From: an uncultured Bacteroidales bacterium
GTDB lineage: Bacteria; Bacteroidota; Bacteroidia; Bacteroidales; UBA932
Direction of reading: 5' to 3'
Length of the DNA: 64,000 nt
Assembly (NCBI GenBank): GCA_947168525.1
Contig: CAMVMG010000006.1
Coordinates: forward strand, 33,419 to 97,418
Part shown: piece after piece, positions 61,726-64,000 of the stretch
How positions within the stretch are numbered: position 1 is the stretch's first letter
Layout: each line of letters opens with the position of its first letter
Made by a program: the position numbers and the translations under genes
Notes under the pieces: model-generated
Databases searched by the model: none
Told to the model about the DNA's origin: nothing
The model's input: the letters and a program-made list of their open reading frames with translations, nothing else

Positions 61726-63063
61726 TTACACGATTTTCAAGAACCGTTTCCACCGGATGCTCCCCGGGAATGCCTTGCTGGCATCTGTGGAGAGCCAGAT
61801 GATGGACGGAGTGCCTACAACGTGGTCTTCGGGAACAAATCCCCAATAGCGGGAGTCCAAAGAGTTGTGGCGGTTATCCCCCATCATGAAATAGTAATCC
61901 TGTTTAAAAGTGTACGTGGTGGCCTCCTGTCCGTTGATGAGGATTCTCTCCGGCGTTACTTCCAGCTGGTTGCCCTCGTAGGTGCAGATTATCCGCTCGT
62001 ACAGCGGCAGGTTTTCCCGGGTAAGCGTTACCGTGGCGCCTTTCTTGGGGATCCACAGCGGGCCGAAGTAGTCCCGGGTCCAGCGGGTTTTTCCCGTGAA
62101 GGGGAAAATATCCGTATCCTGTCCCATGGCGGGGAAGGGCTCCAGATTGGGCGTGACGTCCGTCACGATCTGCAGGGCTTTCACCCGGGGAAGCATCTCC
62201 GCGGTCAGCGACATCCAGGGATATCCCGGGAGGCGCGGGTCGAAGGAAAGTTCCGAGAGGTTGAGGCCCAGCTCTTCCAGCACGCGCTGGTTGATGCGGG
62301 AACCGGTGGTGGTCACCTTGTACGTGAGCTGCCGTCCGGGATAGTCCGGCTCTTTTTCTCCATTCACCCACACCAGGCCGTCTTTCACTACCAGGGTGTC
62401 TCCGGCAACGGCTACGCAACGTTTTACGTAGTGGTCTTTCTTGTCCGCAGGGCGGACAATCACGGGGCCGAAGTGCTCGATGGCATACTCCCTGCCGGAA
62501 GTGCGCACCCAGGCGTAGTAGTCGTCGGCGGGGCGCTTGGACAGGACGGTGTCTCCGTTAGGAAAACAGAACACCACGATGTCTCCCCTCTTGACGCTCC
62601 GGAATCCTTTAAGCCTGCGGTATTTGTTCTGGATAAGAGTGAAATAGGACTCTTTCCCGAACGCTACGTTGTGCGTGAAAGGGATGGTGAGGGGCGTCTG
62701 GGGAACCCGGGGGCCGTAGGTAAGCTTGCTCACGAACAGGTGGTCACCTGTGTAGAGCGTGCTTTCCATGGACGAGGAAGGAATCTTGAAGGCCTGGAAA
62801 AAGAAAATATTGACGAACGTGACCACGACGACGGCGAAGATGATGGCATCCAGCCAGTCCAGCCATACGTTGTGCTTCTCCCCTTCCTTGTACTCTTTTT
62901 TCCAGAAGAGCCACTTCACCTTCTTGGTAATGATGAGGTCGAAGATGATGCCAAGGCCCAGGAGCCACCAATAATTTCCCAGCCAGATTACCCACGCAAT
63001 GTATAGCAGGGACCAGAATCCCAGCTTAAGCCATTTGTTGGTAATCAGATCCTTCCAGTTCAC
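61726..63063 (-). CDS. lepB: Signal peptidase I (large Bacteroidota-type)
   Basis: FKIPSSSMESTLYTGDHLFVSKLTYGPRVP (Ser box); KRCVAVAGDTLVVKDG; YFMMGDNRHNSLDSRYWGFVPEDHVVG. Confidence 0.95.
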   Translation of the reverse strand: MNWKDLITNKWLKLGFWSLLYIAWVIWLGNYWWLLGLGIIFDLIITKKVKWLFWKKEYKEGEKHNVWLDWLDAIIFAVVVVTFVNIFFFQAFKIPSSSMESTLYTGDHLFVSKLTYGPRVPQTPLTIPFTHNVAFGKESYFTLIQNKYRRLKGFRSVKRGDIVVFCFPNGDTVLSKRPADDYYAWVRTSGREYAIEHFGPVIVRPADKKDHYVKRCVAVAGDTLVVKDGLVWVNGEKEPDYPGRQLTYKVTTTGSRINQRVLEELGLNLSELSFDPRLPGYPWMSLTAEMLPRVKALQIVTDVTPNLEPFPAMGQDTDIFPFTGKTRWTRDYFGPLWIPKKGATVTLTRENLPLYERIICTYEGNQLEVTPERILINGQEATTYTFKQDYYFMMGDNRHNSLDSRYWGFVPEDHVVGTPSIIWLSTDASKAFPGSIRWKRFLKIV

Positions 63064-63075
63064 TTTTAAAAGAAC

Positions 63076-63420
63076 TTACTTTACAGAGTTGACAATAGCC
63101 TCAAAAGCCTGAGGATTATTCATGGCAAGGTCTGCGAGAACTTTACGGTTGAGACCGATGTTCTGCTTGGCAAGACGTCCCATCAACTGGGAATAGGTGA
63201 GGCCGTGCTGGCGGGCGGCGGCATTGATACGCTGGATCCACAGGGAGCGGAATTCGCGTTTCTTGGCCTTTCTGTCGCGGTATGCATAGGTGAGACCTTT
63301 CTCATAGGTGTTCTTTGCAACCGTCCAGACATTCTTGCGGGAGAGGAAATTACCGCGGGTTCTGGAGAGAATCTTCTTGCGGCGTGCCCTGGAGGCAACT
63401 GAATTAACTGATCTAGGCAT
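63076..63420 (-). CDS. rplT: 50S ribosomal protein L20
   Basis: [70 protein letters not shown]. Confidence 0.98.
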   Translation of the reverse strand: MPRSVNSVASRARRKKILSRTRGNFLSRKNVWTVAKNTYEKGLTYAYRDRKAKKREFRSLWIQRINAAARQHGLTYSQLMGRLAKQNIGLNRKVLADLAMNNPQAFEAIVNSVK

Positions 63421-63499
63421 AAATTTTTACTTTTTTGGAGGCAGTGGCTCTCCCGGTGCGGGAGAAAACGCTTTGGACTGCATTCCAGTTAAACATGAA

Positions 63500-63706
63500 T
63501 TACATGACCAGGAGTTCCTTTACGCGGCGCACATCGTCCTTCTCGAGGATGGCGAAGTGGTCCAGATTGCGTTTCTGTTTCTTGGTCTTCTTGGTGAGGA
63601 TGTGGCTGTGGTAAGCGTGCTTCCTCTTGATCTTTCCCGATCCGGTAAGCGTAAAGCGCTTTTTGGCACCGGAGTTGGTTTTAAGCTTTGCCATTGTGTT
63701 AAACAA
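63500..63706 (-). CDS. rpmI: 50S ribosomal protein L35
   Basis: [44 protein letters not shown]. Confidence 0.96.
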   Translation of the reverse strand: MFNTMAKLKTNSGAKKRFTLTGSGKIKRKHAYHSHILTKKTKKQKRNLDHFAILEKDDVRRVKELLVM

Positions 63707-63730
63707 TTAAATATTATACATATAAGTCAG

Positions 63731-63751
63731 ATCCTTCGCTTCGCTCAGGAT
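63731..63751. repeat. REP-like palindromic element ATCCTTCGCTTCGCTCAGGAT
   Basis: Imperfect palindrome between infC and rpmI. Confidence 0.6.
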
Positions 63752-63758
63752 GACAGGC

Positions 63759-64000
63759 TTATTTCTTTTTCACGGGAGCAATCATCATGCTCATGCGCTT
63801 GCCCTCCAATACCGGCATGTTCTCTGCCCGGCCGAACTCTTCCAGCTCCACGGCGAAGCGCAGAAGCTGTTTCTCTCCCTGCTGGGCGAACTGGATGGAG
63901 CGGCCGCGGAAGAAGATGGAGGCTTTTACCTTGGACCCTTCCTGCAGGAACTCCTGGGCATGCTTGAGCTTGAACTGGAAGTCGTGCTCGTCCGTGTTGG
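63759..64000 (-). CDS. infC: Translation initiation factor IF-3 (partial)
   Basis: Minus-strand C-terminus ...MSMMIAPVKKK*; upstream of rpmI-rplT; 5' end beyond window. Confidence 0.93.
   Translation of the reverse strand, partial: NTDEHDFQFKLKHAQEFLQEGSKVKASIFFRGRSIQFAQQGEKQLLRFAVELEEFGRAENMPVLEGKRMSMMIAPVKKK

Overview
This window looks like a Bacteroidales-type chromosome segment: SusC/SusD pairs, a hybrid two-component regulator, TAnnTTTG -7 boxes, and DUF4295/DUF4296 genes. The left ~44 kb is a large carbohydrate-utilisation region. It holds a partial SusC beside a hybrid two-component system (HTCS), four DUF1593 proteins with a nucleoside-hydrolase-like Asp signature, four secreted enterochelin/feruloyl-esterase-like proteins, and a SusC/SusD pair. 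It also holds a GRP/RhaT-like permease, an L-fucose/arabinose isomerase-like protein, an FGGY kinase, a split transketolase, a DeoR regulator, a CocE/NonD-type hydrolase, two divergent GH3 enzymes, GH78-like and GH106-like proteins, and a GH5-like protein with InlB/GLUG-type N-terminal modules. The right ~20 kb is mostly housekeeping: tRNA-Arg(CCT), rpmF, DUF177, typA, tRNA-Leu(CAG), hppA, deoC, radical SAM, amidohydrolase, DUF4296, pheT, ftsY, DUF4295, rpmG, rpmB, lepB, rplT, rpmI and infC (partial). An HExxH lipoprotein + DUF3575 + FimB/Mfa2-like cluster is inserted in it. The strongest candidate for a new system is the 5.8-29 kb locus. I infer that it takes up and catabolises a branched or unusual pentose (possibly D-apiose, by analogy with the known apulose-4-phosphate transketolase pathway). 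The multiplied DUF1593 proteins would be candidate furanoside hydrolases, the esterases would act as de-acylases, and a repeated GAAAACGAAA-like operator would tie the parts together. All family calls come from reading the translations; no database search was run.
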